NCBI GenBank assembly: GCA_029222685.1
Contig: JARHVB010000008.1
Location: 186,001-250,000, forward strand
DNA: 64,000 bases
Source: Terripilifer ovatus
GTDB taxonomy: Bacteria > Pseudomonadota > Alphaproteobacteria > Rhizobiales > Beijerinckiaceae
Direction: 5' to 3'
The translations under genes were made by a program, and so were the position numbers. Within the stretch, counting starts at the first letter, position 1, and each line of letters begins with the position of its first letter. This document shows positions 17,879-25,935 of this stretch, piece after piece. The notes beneath the pieces are model-generated. The model made no database searches, was not told the origin of the DNA, and saw only the letters and a program-made list of their open reading frames with translations.

Positions 17879-17910
17879 TGCTTCTCAAAGGCCAAGGCCT
17901 TTGAGAAGCA
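17879..17910 (+). other. Perfect 15-bp inverted repeat between precursor and cyclase
   Basis: TGCTTCTCAAAGGCC-AA-GGCCTTTGAGAAGCA. A T5 run follows at about 17936, some 25 bases away, so this is a partial terminator or attenuator rather than a classical one. Stem-loops in this position are common in lasso operons and set precursor-to-enzyme ratio. Confidence 0.6.
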
Positions 17911-18027
17911 GCCAAAGCGCCCAGGAAGCCGGGACTTTTTGGGGGCAGAGATCGAGGCCAATTCCGATCTGACGGACTATATGTTGTCTTTTTCTGAAAC
18001 GAATAAAGGCCTGCCGCCGGCTTCATC

Positions 18028-19932
18028 ATGGCAATAAGCGGCACCTTCACGTGGCGCGGACATGGCGGCACCGCATTCGATCTTGGCCGGTCGCTCGCTG
18101 CCATGGCGCTTACCAAAGCACGCCCGACCGTCTGGCACGGCGACGGCGCCGCTCTCGGCAAATGCGATGCAGCCCAGTTCGCGCAAAGCCGGCAGGTTCC
18201 CGGCAATGCGGCGGTCTTCGAAGGCCGCCTGGATAACCGGCGCGAACTGGCCGAGGCTCTCGGCGGCGGCGACCCGTCCCTCCACGCTCTGACCGCGGCC
18301 GATCTCGTGCTGCTCGCCTATGACAGGTGGGGCAAGGATTTCGCCGACCACATGATCGGCGATTTTGCCTGTGCCGTCTGGGATGGCCAGAACGAGCGCC
18401 TTCTTCTCAGCCGCGACATCGTCGGCATGCGGCCGCTGTATTTCTGGGGCGGACCTGCCGGGGTCTGCTTCGCGACCGAACCCCGCGGCCTCCTCGTTCA
18501 CCCCGACCTTCCCAAAGCCACTGACGAAATCTGGCTGGCGCGCTTCATCGCTCTTCTGCCAGATGAAACAACGCGCACGCATTACCAGCACATCGAGCGC
18601 GTTCTGCCCGGGCATGTGGTCAGTTTCGATTCATCCGGCGTAGACACCCATCGCTACTGGCGGCCGGAAGCCCTGGCGCCGGTCCGCTTTGCTACAGATG
18701 CCGAGTATTGCGACGCCCTGCGCAGCATTTTCGAAGAGGCCGTCCGCTGCCGGATCGACCCCTCCGCCACCATGGGCACCCTTCTCAGCGGCGGCCTCGA
18801 CAGTTCCAGTGTCACGGCATTCACAGCTCGCCTGCTGGCCGAACACGGTCGCTCCTTGACCTCGTTCACGGCCGTGCCGAAACACGATTTTGAACTGGCG
18901 CCCAATAGCGGGCGCTTCGGCGACGAGACGGAACTGGCGTCCCTGACCGCCGCGCAATATCCCAACATCGAGCATGTGCTGGTGCCGAACGTGTCCGGCG
19001 AGGTTTTCACGACAATGGACAGCGTCCACCACACGGCAGACACGCCGCTGCTCAATCCCTATAATGAACTCTGGCTCAACGGCATCGGCAAGGCGGCGCG
19101 CGAGCGCGGCATCACCGTCCTCCTCGGCGGCCAGATGGGCAATGCCACCATCAGCTACAATGCCTCCACTTTGGAGCGGGCTCTTTTTCAGCAGAGGCAA
19201 TGGACCCGCCTGTTCAAGGCCGCCCGCTTGCGCCGCAAGGCCGGCGCCTCCTGGATCAATCTGGCCAATCGCATTTTCGGCGGCAGTCTACCGCCGGGTC
19301 TTAAGCGCCGGCTGCTGGCCATGCGTGGTCACTTTACGTTCGGTCTCAAGGACTGCTCCGCCATCAATATGGACTTCGCCCGCCAGACCGGCGTGGCGGA
19401 GGAAGCCCTCGCCGTCGGCGGCAACCTCGATAATATTCGGGCCAAGGGCTATGACGTCCGTCTCGGCATTCTCCACCGCGTCGAACTCGGCCTGTACTGG
19501 CGGGGTTTCAAGCGCCGCTTCGGTATCGATATCCTGGATCCGACGGCCGACCGGCGTGTCATCGAATATTGCCTGGCCATTCCGCACGAGCAGTTCTTCG
19601 TCGGCAGCGTCGAAAAGTCCCTTCTCAAGACAGCCTTCCGGGGAATCCTTCCCGAACGCGTTCTGAGCGAGAAGTCGAAGGGGCTGCAGGCCGCAGACTG
19701 GCATGTCGCCGCCCAGGCTGCCCAGGCTGAGATGGTAGCGGAGATCGGCCGGCTGGAACAAAGCCCGCTGGCGAGCCGCGCCCTCGACCTCCCTCGCATG
19801 CGCAAACTGGCTGAAAGCTTGCCGGAAAGTGGCTGGCAGACGCCCGAGGTTATCTATGCCTACCAGTTGACGCTCTCCCGGGCACTGGCGGCAGGACGCT
19901 ATGTCCGGCGGGTCGAGGGGGGCAACTCGTAA
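18028..19932 (+). CDS. Lasso peptide cyclase C (asparagine-synthetase-like)
   Basis: The 634-residue protein resembles asparagine synthetase B with an N-terminal Ntn-like half and a C-terminal ATP-pyrophosphatase half. The PP-loop SGGLDSS is at residues 254-260. The N-terminus is MAIS: the catalytic Cys2 of glutamine-using synthetases is missing, as expected for cyclases that activate the peptide's own Asp/Glu side chain and join it to the core N-terminus. It is transcribed with the precursor, 276 bases downstream, through two hairpins. Context with B1, B2 and the precursor makes the lasso role much more likely than asparagine synthesis. Confidence 0.88.
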   Translation: MAISGTFTWRGHGGTAFDLGRSLAAMALTKARPTVWHGDGAALGKCDAAQFAQSRQVPGNAAVFEGRLDNRRELAEALGGGDPSLHALTAADLVLLAYDRWGKDFADHMIGDFACAVWDGQNERLLLSRDIVGMRPLYFWGGPAGVCFATEPRGLLVHPDLPKATDEIWLARFIALLPDETTRTHYQHIERVLPGHVVSFDSSGVDTHRYWRPEALAPVRFATDAEYCDALRSIFEEAVRCRIDPSATMGTLLSGGLDSSSVTAFTARLLAEHGRSLTSFTAVPKHDFELAPNSGRFGDETELASLTAAQYPNIEHVLVPNVSGEVFTTMDSVHHTADTPLLNPYNELWLNGIGKAARERGITVLLGGQMGNATISYNASTLERALFQQRQWTRLFKAARLRRKAGASWINLANRIFGGSLPPGLKRRLLAMRGHFTFGLKDCSAINMDFARQTGVAEEALAVGGNLDNIRAKGYDVRLGILHRVELGLYWRGFKRRFGIDILDPTADRRVIEYCLAIPHEQFFVGSVEKSLLKTAFRGILPERVLSEKSKGLQAADWHVAAQAAQAEMVAEIGRLEQSPLASRALDLPRMRKLAESLPESGWQTPEVIYAYQLTLSRALAAGRYVRRVEGGNS

Positions 19933-20221
19933 GCGTAGATTGCGCACAGGGCTGCGGAGTGCAGGTCAACCACGTCCATCGTCAGGCCAGGGCGTCGCCA
20001 TCCAGCCGCAGGACGCCCGCTTTTCGCAAAAAAGATTCTATCTCAATGAACTGGAGCGTCGGAGGCTTCCGAAGGCGAGCGCTCTCCCCCGCTATCGATG
20101 GAGGCGGCCGTCCCTGCTGACTCTCCGCTGCCGAACTATCGCCTCTGGCTTATCACCGCGCTACGCGCGATATCCGAAGAGACGGCCCGCCGCCTGATCG
20201 GCGGGGGCAGCGCGCGTACAT

Positions 20222-21058
20222 TTATCCAGACGCTGCGCCCAGCTCGTTCTCAACCAGATCGGCCAGTTCGGTCACCGGAAGGCCTTTGCTGGGCAATTGT
20301 ATGATCCGGCATCGGGTAGCGATTTGACTGACCATGCGAACATGATGCAGCTCGACGGCCAACGGCTTTATCTGAGCCAGGCGGTAGGTATTGCGTGTCA
20401 AAAGCGCCAGTTTCGCGCCGACACCGAGAGGAGCACCGCCGGCGTCGGGAATCAGTTCCACGACCGAGCCAAGCGGCACAGGCCAATCGGTCGACGGGGC
20501 CCGGACGTAGTATTTGTTCATGTCTTTCGCCACACGGTCGGCCTCACTGACCTCGATCTGCGCTGCCTCGCAGGCGTCTTTCCAGAGCTTGATCGTATCG
20601 CGGCTTGGCCACGCCAGCAGTTGACCGTCCTGGCTCGTCACCCTGGTCGTGTCGTCGGCGACCAGAATCCAGCCGCGGCGCACGAGTTCGGCTGCCAGGG
20701 TGGATTTGCCTGCGCCCGATGGGCCGCAAATGGCAAGTGCCGTCTCTTGTCCGGGCGGCACCAACGTTGCCGCATGAAACGGCAGCTCACCGCGCTGGTG
20801 AATCAGCGCGCCGCGCGCGGTGCCGTGCAGGTAGAGTTGGACCAGGCCGGGGTCGGCCCCATCTTCCTCCCAGTATTCGATGGTATCGCCATTCCGGACC
20901 CGAAAACGCGCGATCCCAGGTATGGAAAACAGCAATTCTCCGGGCTTGGCCTGAATGTAGTCGTTCAGGACGTCGCCGCCCACGATATCCGCCGGCAGGC
21001 TCTCCACGCGGTAGGTGGCCGCACCGGGAATGCCGGGGACAGGTGCGAAAAACGCCAT
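20222..21058 (-). CDS. Lasso peptide kinase K (HPr-kinase-like)
   Basis: This 278-residue protein is related to the C-terminal domain of HPr kinase/phosphorylase. Walker A is GPSGAGKST (112-120), the second acidic pair is VADD (Asp135, Asp136), and His95 precedes the P-loop as in the family. Homologues in the paeninodin cluster phosphorylate the side chain of the C-terminal Ser of the precursor; the precursor here ends in Gly-Ser. No HPr or PTS gene is close. It faces the cyclase gene across 289 bases of non-coding DNA and diverges from B1, with 87 bases between the starts. Confidence 0.82.
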   Translation of the reverse strand: MAFFAPVPGIPGAATYRVESLPADIVGGDVLNDYIQAKPGELLFSIPGIARFRVRNGDTIEYWEEDGADPGLVQLYLHGTARGALIHQRGELPFHAATLVPPGQETALAICGPSGAGKSTLAAELVRRGWILVADDTTRVTSQDGQLLAWPSRDTIKLWKDACEAAQIEVSEADRVAKDMNKYYVRAPSTDWPVPLGSVVELIPDAGGAPLGVGAKLALLTRNTYRLAQIKPLAVELHHVRMVSQIATRCRIIQLPSKGLPVTELADLVENELGAASG

Positions 21059-21145
21059 TCGGGCTCCTTACGTGATTGACTGCTCACGACAAAAATATGA
21101 AAGATCATCGTGTCCAGATACTTCGGCACGATCAGGCTGTGAAGA

Positions 21146-21445
21146 ATGAATATTTCAAATCAGTATACGCCAGCTTTTTCACCGGTTTATCGGCGAACTG
21201 ACGAGATCGTTTCGGCTGACGTCGGCGGCCAATTGGTGCTGCTGCATACTAAAACTTGGCAATATATCGAATTTGAAAAGGTGGGAATGGCGATCTGGAA
21301 TTATCTGGAGACACCGCAAGACGTGGACACCCTGGTGGGATATCTGACGAGCCGGTTCGCTGTGTCTGCCGAGAAGTGCAGACAAGAAACCGAAGATTTC
21401 CTGGCAGCGCTCCTGGCACAAGAGCTCATTGTCAAGCTAAACTGA
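21146..21445 (+). CDS. Lasso leader-binding protein B1 (PqqD-like)
   Basis: This 99-residue protein is a stand-alone PqqD-like RiPP recognition element. The pattern V..DVGGQLVLLHTKTWQYIEF, with LNxxG replaced by WNYLETPQDVDTL, matches PqqD/B1 proteins. In lasso systems B1 holds the leader peptide through the YxxP motif and presents it to B2. B2 follows 18 bases downstream, so both are coupled. The small size and the winged-helix layout fit the family well. Confidence 0.88.
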   Translation: MNISNQYTPAFSPVYRRTDEIVSADVGGQLVLLHTKTWQYIEFEKVGMAIWNYLETPQDVDTLVGYLTSRFAVSAEKCRQETEDFLAALLAQELIVKLN

Positions 21446-21463
21446 GGTGAGGATGGCCAAGCG

Positions 21464-21949
21464 GTGAGAACACTTCAGGCCGCAACCAGTACTGCGCGGC
21501 GGTTGCGTGCGCTTCCCTCAGGCGCTCGGATGATATTGGCCGAAGCGGTTCTTAGCCTTGCCGTCGCGCGTCTGCAGCATATAGCCGTCCCGTTCGACCG
21601 GCTCGTGAAGAAATTCGGAGCTGGACAATCGCCCGTACAGACCGAACCTGAAACTATAACCGCCCCGTCGGAGACAGAAAGGCAGCTCGTCCAGACTGTC
21701 AAATGGGCGGTGGAACGCGCGGCCCGCGATGTTCCTTTCCGGGCGGTCTGCCTTCAGCAGGCGATGGCGGCGCATGCCATGCTCAACCGGCGGCGCATTG
21801 ATAGCGAAATGCATTTTGGCGTTTTACGAAAACCAGACGGCAGTCTCGCCGCTCATGCCTGGCTGAGCGTGGGCCAACTGGAGGTGACCGGCTTCCCTCT
21901 CGAACCGGGACTTGTCGAGATGACGCGCTTTGTACCGGGCAGAACCTGA
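21464..21949 (+). CDS. Lasso leader protease B2 (transglutaminase-like)
   Basis: This 161-residue protein carries the B2-type cysteine protease core: Cys96 in FRAVCLQQAMAA and His131 in LAAHAWLSV. The third catalytic acid is not obvious; Glu140 is the nearest candidate. B2 cuts the leader off the precursor after B1 recruits it, before cyclisation. It starts with GTG, preceded by GAGGTGAGGA. A palindromic repeat begins 12 bases after its stop, so it probably ends the B1-B2 transcript. Confidence 0.87.
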   Translation: MRTLQAATSTARRLRALPSGARMILAEAVLSLAVARLQHIAVPFDRLVKKFGAGQSPVQTEPETITAPSETERQLVQTVKWAVERAARDVPFRAVCLQQAMAAHAMLNRRRIDSEMHFGVLRKPDGSLAAHAWLSVGQLEVTGFPLEPGLVEMTRFVPGRT

Positions 21950-21960
21950 AGCAGACCCAG

Positions 21961-22046
21961 CGCATTGAAGCGAATGGGCACCGGTTCGCATGAAGATTTT
22001 GCAATGAACTAGACGCGTCTTTCCGATCCAGCCGATCGGAAACGCT
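21961..22046. repeat. Palindromic repeat, copy b
   Basis: Shares GCGAATGGGCACCGGTTCGC with the other copies and ends with a hairpin around TCCGATCCAGCCGATCGGA. It lies between two convergent lasso genes and could end both transcripts. Confidence 0.7.
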
Positions 22047-22050
22047 ATGG

Positions 22051-23826
22051 TCACAGCCGCGCGCGGGAAGCCATGGCGGTCTGGACGCAGGCAACGCCTG
22101 CCTCGACGGTGATAATCTGGTCGCAACGGGCCAGGCTCTCTTTACGATGCGCCACGAGTATGATCGTCGGCTGGCGGGCCATGTTGCTAAGCCCTTCAAG
22201 GACACGCGCCTCGCTGGCTATATCCAGGGCATGCGTCGCCTCATCCAGTATCAGGAGGCGCGGACGGCGGAGCAGCGCCCTGCATATGGCGACACGCTGC
22301 CTTTCGCCGCCGGAGAGCATTGCCCCACGATGACCGACCGGCGTTTCAAGCCCCTGCGGCAGCTTCTCGACCAGACTGTCGAGACCCGTGATCGACATCG
22401 CTTCGCGCAACTCGACTTCACGCAACTCAGCTTGGCGCAACGCATTCCCGTGCAAGCTCGTTTCGTCTTCGGCGCTTCCATTCCATTGCAGATTGCGCGC
22501 GATGCTGTCGGGAAAGATAAAGCTGTCCTGTGCAACATAGGCGACGTCCTGCCGCCAGTCGTCGATGCTTGTTTCATCGAGCAAACGACCGCCAACTGTT
22601 ATGCTGCCTGTCTGGGGCATGAGGAGCCCGGCCAGCAAATCCACAAGCGTTGTCTTGCCGGAGCCTGAAGGACCAATGATTCCAAGCATCGTGCCAGGCG
22701 CGATCGTGAAATCGACATCTGACACACCGCCGCCGGTGGGATAGCGATATCCGGCCTCGCGCAAGACGACAGGTCCCGCCGGCAGCGGCGTAGTAGATCG
22801 TTGGTGGCGAACACGATCCCCCCCCAGATCGATCTCCAGCCGTTCGATATTGTCGAAGGCCGGGAGCCCGAACGACAACTGCCGGAATGTCTGCGAAAGC
22901 TGCGCTGCAGGCGCGGTCATGCGCATGAAAATGAAGATCTGCGCAATCAAAACCTCGGGGCTGACGGCCAGAAGTCCGAAACCGATGGCCGCCATCGCGA
23001 TCGCGACCAGGCTCGACGCTATGGCGAAGACCAGACGGTTCAAGGCAGTGCGGCGTACGAAGTCCAGATGATGAAAGCGAACCCTTTGCAGAATCGATTC
23101 GAACTCGCTGACAAATTGAACCTGCATGTTTTGTGCAATGGCTTCCTTGAGACCATTGAGGAAGCCGGTGGCGCTGGACATCATATCCAGGTTTGCCTGG
23201 CCATATTGCCCGCCGGCCGCCCGGTCGCGGCGCATCGTCACGGCCAGAAACGCCGCACCGATCATCATCAGGCCGATTGTGATCGCAGCGAAGATCGGAG
23301 CAAAGTAAAGAGCGACCGCGGCCTGGAATACGAGCATGACGACGGCCACCGAAGCCTGGACGAGGTGCGCGGCAGCTGCCGTGATCTGATGGCTGTCGAT
23401 ACCGAGCGCATTGACGATGCGGGCGTGAGACAAGCGAACGATCCTGACCCAGGAGGCTTCGGCCAGCGCTCTCATCGTGCGCATCTTTTGCGCCTCGACG
23501 AAAGCTGACTGGAGGGACGCAAGCGATATATCCCTGGCGTACATGACAAGAGCGCGCAAAACGACAAGCACGGCGAGAACTGCGAAAAGGATCATCAGCT
23601 GCGAAATGGCGCTTGCTCCGCCGACCGCGGCCAGCGCGCGGGAAATCGCCGCCGCCCCTCCGCTACCTGCGTCCTGCCGGACCACGATTGCGAAAAACGG
23701 AACGATAAGAACCAGCCCCACGCCTTCAAGCAGGGCCGCGGCAAGGACAAGAAAGGCCGTAACCAGCCCCCGCCTTCCAGAAAATCGAGCGAATTCAATA
23801 GCAAATTTGATCATTTCTTGCGCCAA
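22051..23826 (-). CDS. Lasso peptide ABC exporter D
   Basis: The 591-residue protein fuses a six-helix membrane domain (about 1-330) to an ATPase domain. Walker A is GPSGSGKTT, the signature LSGGERQRVA, and Walker B LLILDEATHALD. Such half-transporters export mature lasso peptides and give self-immunity (as McjD does for microcin J25). It is on the minus strand, facing B2 and diverging from the nucleotidyltransferase gene 98 bases away, so it has its own promoter. No peptidase C39 domain is present, which fits, since B2 does the cutting. Confidence 0.87.
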   Translation of the reverse strand: MAQEMIKFAIEFARFSGRRGLVTAFLVLAAALLEGVGLVLIVPFFAIVVRQDAGSGGAAAISRALAAVGGASAISQLMILFAVLAVLVVLRALVMYARDISLASLQSAFVEAQKMRTMRALAEASWVRIVRLSHARIVNALGIDSHQITAAAAHLVQASVAVVMLVFQAAVALYFAPIFAAITIGLMMIGAAFLAVTMRRDRAAGGQYGQANLDMMSSATGFLNGLKEAIAQNMQVQFVSEFESILQRVRFHHLDFVRRTALNRLVFAIASSLVAIAMAAIGFGLLAVSPEVLIAQIFIFMRMTAPAAQLSQTFRQLSFGLPAFDNIERLEIDLGGDRVRHQRSTTPLPAGPVVLREAGYRYPTGGGVSDVDFTIAPGTMLGIIGPSGSGKTTLVDLLAGLLMPQTGSITVGGRLLDETSIDDWRQDVAYVAQDSFIFPDSIARNLQWNGSAEDETSLHGNALRQAELREVELREAMSITGLDSLVEKLPQGLETPVGHRGAMLSGGERQRVAICRALLRRPRLLILDEATHALDIASEARVLEGLSNMARQPTIILVAHRKESLARCDQIITVEAGVACVQTAMASRARL

Positions 23827-23924
23827 AATGCTCTATATCATTCATTCTGCACAGAGCTGACAGTCCGTCGACTATTTGCCGGAACGCTGTTTGCTGCATC
23901 TTGAAGTGACCTAAATTTATCAAA

Positions 23925-25124
23925 ATGATTACGCGCCAAGAGTCCAGATCGGGGCGGGCCATCCGGCCAGAACTTCTTCTATTGGCTGCCTGCGCCGGCC
24001 GGCAGCAATCCGAGGCGCGGGAAACACGCGTTCGAACTGCGGCTGGCAATATCCATGATTGGAATGAGTTTGTCGCCGCCGTGCACAGACACAGAATGGC
24101 GGCCATCGCCTGGAACGGGCTCAATCTCGCCAAATGCGCCCTGCCCGCGCATATCGAAACCACGCTGCGGGCAACTGCCTTGAGGGATACCCGTCAGGTC
24201 GTCAAGCTGGTCGCAGTGGCGGCATCGATGCAGGCGTTGTTTGAAAAGGCCGGCCTGAGCATGATGATAGCCAAAGGGCCTCCGCTCTCTCTGCTTGCCT
24301 ATGGCGACATATCACTGCGGCAATGCAGGGACCTCGACGTGCTGGTCAAGCCGGCCGACATTCTGAAAGCGCGCAAGATTCTAATCGACGCCGGCTACCA
24401 CCAGAATTTTCCTGAAGGAATGGACGACGAAGCTGAATTGGAATTATGGCTATGGCTCAAAAAGGATCTGGCCTTTGTCAGCCCCTCCGGCGACGTCATA
24501 GAATTGCACAGCCGGCTGCAGCGTAATCCTCATCTGCTGAACGAAGCCGCGCTGCAGCGCGAGCCCGTACAACTCGCGCCCAATGTGACGGTTCAGGCAC
24601 TCGCGGGCGACGATCTGTTCATCTATCTTTGTCTGCACGGCTCCGGACATCTGTGGGAGCGGCTGAAGTGGCTCGCGGATGTTGCCGCCCTCATCGAGAT
24701 TGATCCATCGCGCCTGCCGCTGCTGTGGAAGCGCGCGCGACAAGAAGGAAGCGCAATTGCCGTCGGTCTCGCTTTGCTCCTCTGCCAAAGGCTTTTCGAC
24801 ACGGACATCCCGCCGCTGATACGCAACGACCTCGGTCGAATCCGGCGTCTTCGCATTCTGGAGAAATATTCGCTCGACAGGCTGGCGCATAAAGCCACCG
24901 GCGGCGAACGCAAGTTCGCCAGCACGCAGATGCTGATTCTAGTCGCGCTGCTGCGCATCGAACCATATTATCTTTTTCACGAGGCCATCCACGCGCTCGT
25001 CGATTGGCGGTCTGTCGCAGCCTTCGGCGGTAACAAGCGCGCCGTCTTCCTCTCCATCGTGCTGCGTCCGTTCACATGGAGCTGGATAACGATCAAGCGC
25101 CTCCAGACGAAGACCAGCGCATAG
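23925..25124 (+). CDS. Nucleotidyltransferase-fold lasso tailoring protein N
   Basis: This 399-residue protein contains YGDISLRQCRDLDVLV, with the paired Asp136 and Asp138 of the NTP_transf_5-like fold. Such genes recur in lasso clusters beside HPr-like kinases; in the pseudomycoidin cluster the counterpart modifies the phosphorylated C-terminus, reported as sugar attachment. The same step is inferred here. The C-terminal half is helical and of unknown role. It is the last cluster gene; a glutathione transferase starts 90 bases later and is probably unrelated. Confidence 0.75.
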   Translation: MITRQESRSGRAIRPELLLLAACAGRQQSEARETRVRTAAGNIHDWNEFVAAVHRHRMAAIAWNGLNLAKCALPAHIETTLRATALRDTRQVVKLVAVAASMQALFEKAGLSMMIAKGPPLSLLAYGDISLRQCRDLDVLVKPADILKARKILIDAGYHQNFPEGMDDEAELELWLWLKKDLAFVSPSGDVIELHSRLQRNPHLLNEAALQREPVQLAPNVTVQALAGDDLFIYLCLHGSGHLWERLKWLADVAALIEIDPSRLPLLWKRARQEGSAIAVGLALLLCQRLFDTDIPPLIRNDLGRIRRLRILEKYSLDRLAHKATGGERKFASTQMLILVALLRIEPYYLFHEAIHALVDWRSVAAFGGNKRAVFLSIVLRPFTWSWITIKRLQTKTSA

Positions 25125-25213
25125 CGATTTTCAACGGGCACAACGTCTCGGCACAGCAGCTTGCAATCGCGCCACCGCAAGGCAACACTTGCCGGCTTAA
25201 CAGGGAGGTTTTC

Positions 25214-25849
25214 ATGTCGGCCGTCGAAATCATCGGGTCGCCAGTATCAAGCTATGTCCGGGTCGTGCGCATTGCTTTCGCCGAAAAAGGCATTCCCTAC
25301 GATTTCCGGCCCGCGGCACCCCATTCCGCCGATGTGGACGCCATCCATCCAATGGGCAAAATTCCCTGCATGCGCCATGGCGACATCGAATTGTTCGAAT
25401 CCAAGGCCATCTGCACCTATCTCGACAAGGCCTTTCCCGGCCCGAAACTCATTCCCGACGACGCCCTGGGGGCAGCCCAGGTCGAGCAATGGATCTCCTT
25501 CGTCAACACGGTGACCGACCCGGCGATCATCCGGCAATACGTCGTTCCAGGCTATATTATCCCCGGAATGGCTCAGAAGGCCCCGGATCGCGCCTGTATC
25601 GAGGCGGCCATGCCAAACGTGGACAAGCAATTGGGTATTCTTGAAAAGGCGGTAACGGGCAGAACCTGGCTCGTCGGCGATACCCTGACTCTGGCCGACA
25701 TCAACATCTTCCCCATCCTCGCCGGCGCCGTCAGGTTCCCCGAATCCGCTGCCGCCATGGCGAAATACCCCAACCTCAAGGCCTATTACGACCTCCATGC
25801 CCAGCGCCCCAGCGTGCGCGACACCGCCCCGCCGCTGCCGAAGGGCTGA
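25214..25849 (+). CDS. Glutathione S-transferase family protein
   Basis: The 211-residue protein has the thioredoxin-like N-domain (EIIGSPVSSYVRVVRIAFAEKG) with a serine pair in the active-site loop, and the motif ELFESKAICTYLDKAF, the conserved glutathione-binding Glu-Ser. The C-domain ends with TLTLADINIF, a GST hallmark. It probably conjugates or reduces electrophiles with glutathione. The ATG at 25214 follows GGAGGT; in-frame upstream codons overlap the lasso N gene. An MFS gene follows on the same strand. Confidence 0.88.
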   Translation: MSAVEIIGSPVSSYVRVVRIAFAEKGIPYDFRPAAPHSADVDAIHPMGKIPCMRHGDIELFESKAICTYLDKAFPGPKLIPDDALGAAQVEQWISFVNTVTDPAIIRQYVVPGYIIPGMAQKAPDRACIEAAMPNVDKQLGILEKAVTGRTWLVGDTLTLADINIFPILAGAVRFPESAAAMAKYPNLKAYYDLHAQRPSVRDTAPPLPKG

Positions 25850-25935
25850 CGTCCGTCCTGCCGTCTTCCAAGACCCTGATAACTGATAGTCTGCCTGCCG
25901 AGGGCCAGCATTCTGATTCTGGGATTTTTGAGCTG

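Noticed and set aside
19933..20221. Short open frames between cyclase and kinase genes as extra lasso precursors
   Set aside because: None has a leader-like YxxP or FDAxDAE motif, nor a suitable acidic residue at ring distance.
20222..21058. Housekeeping HPr kinase of the PTS
   Set aside because: No PTS or two-component genes around it, and it lies inside the lasso cluster; the N-terminal half also differs from PTS HPr kinases.
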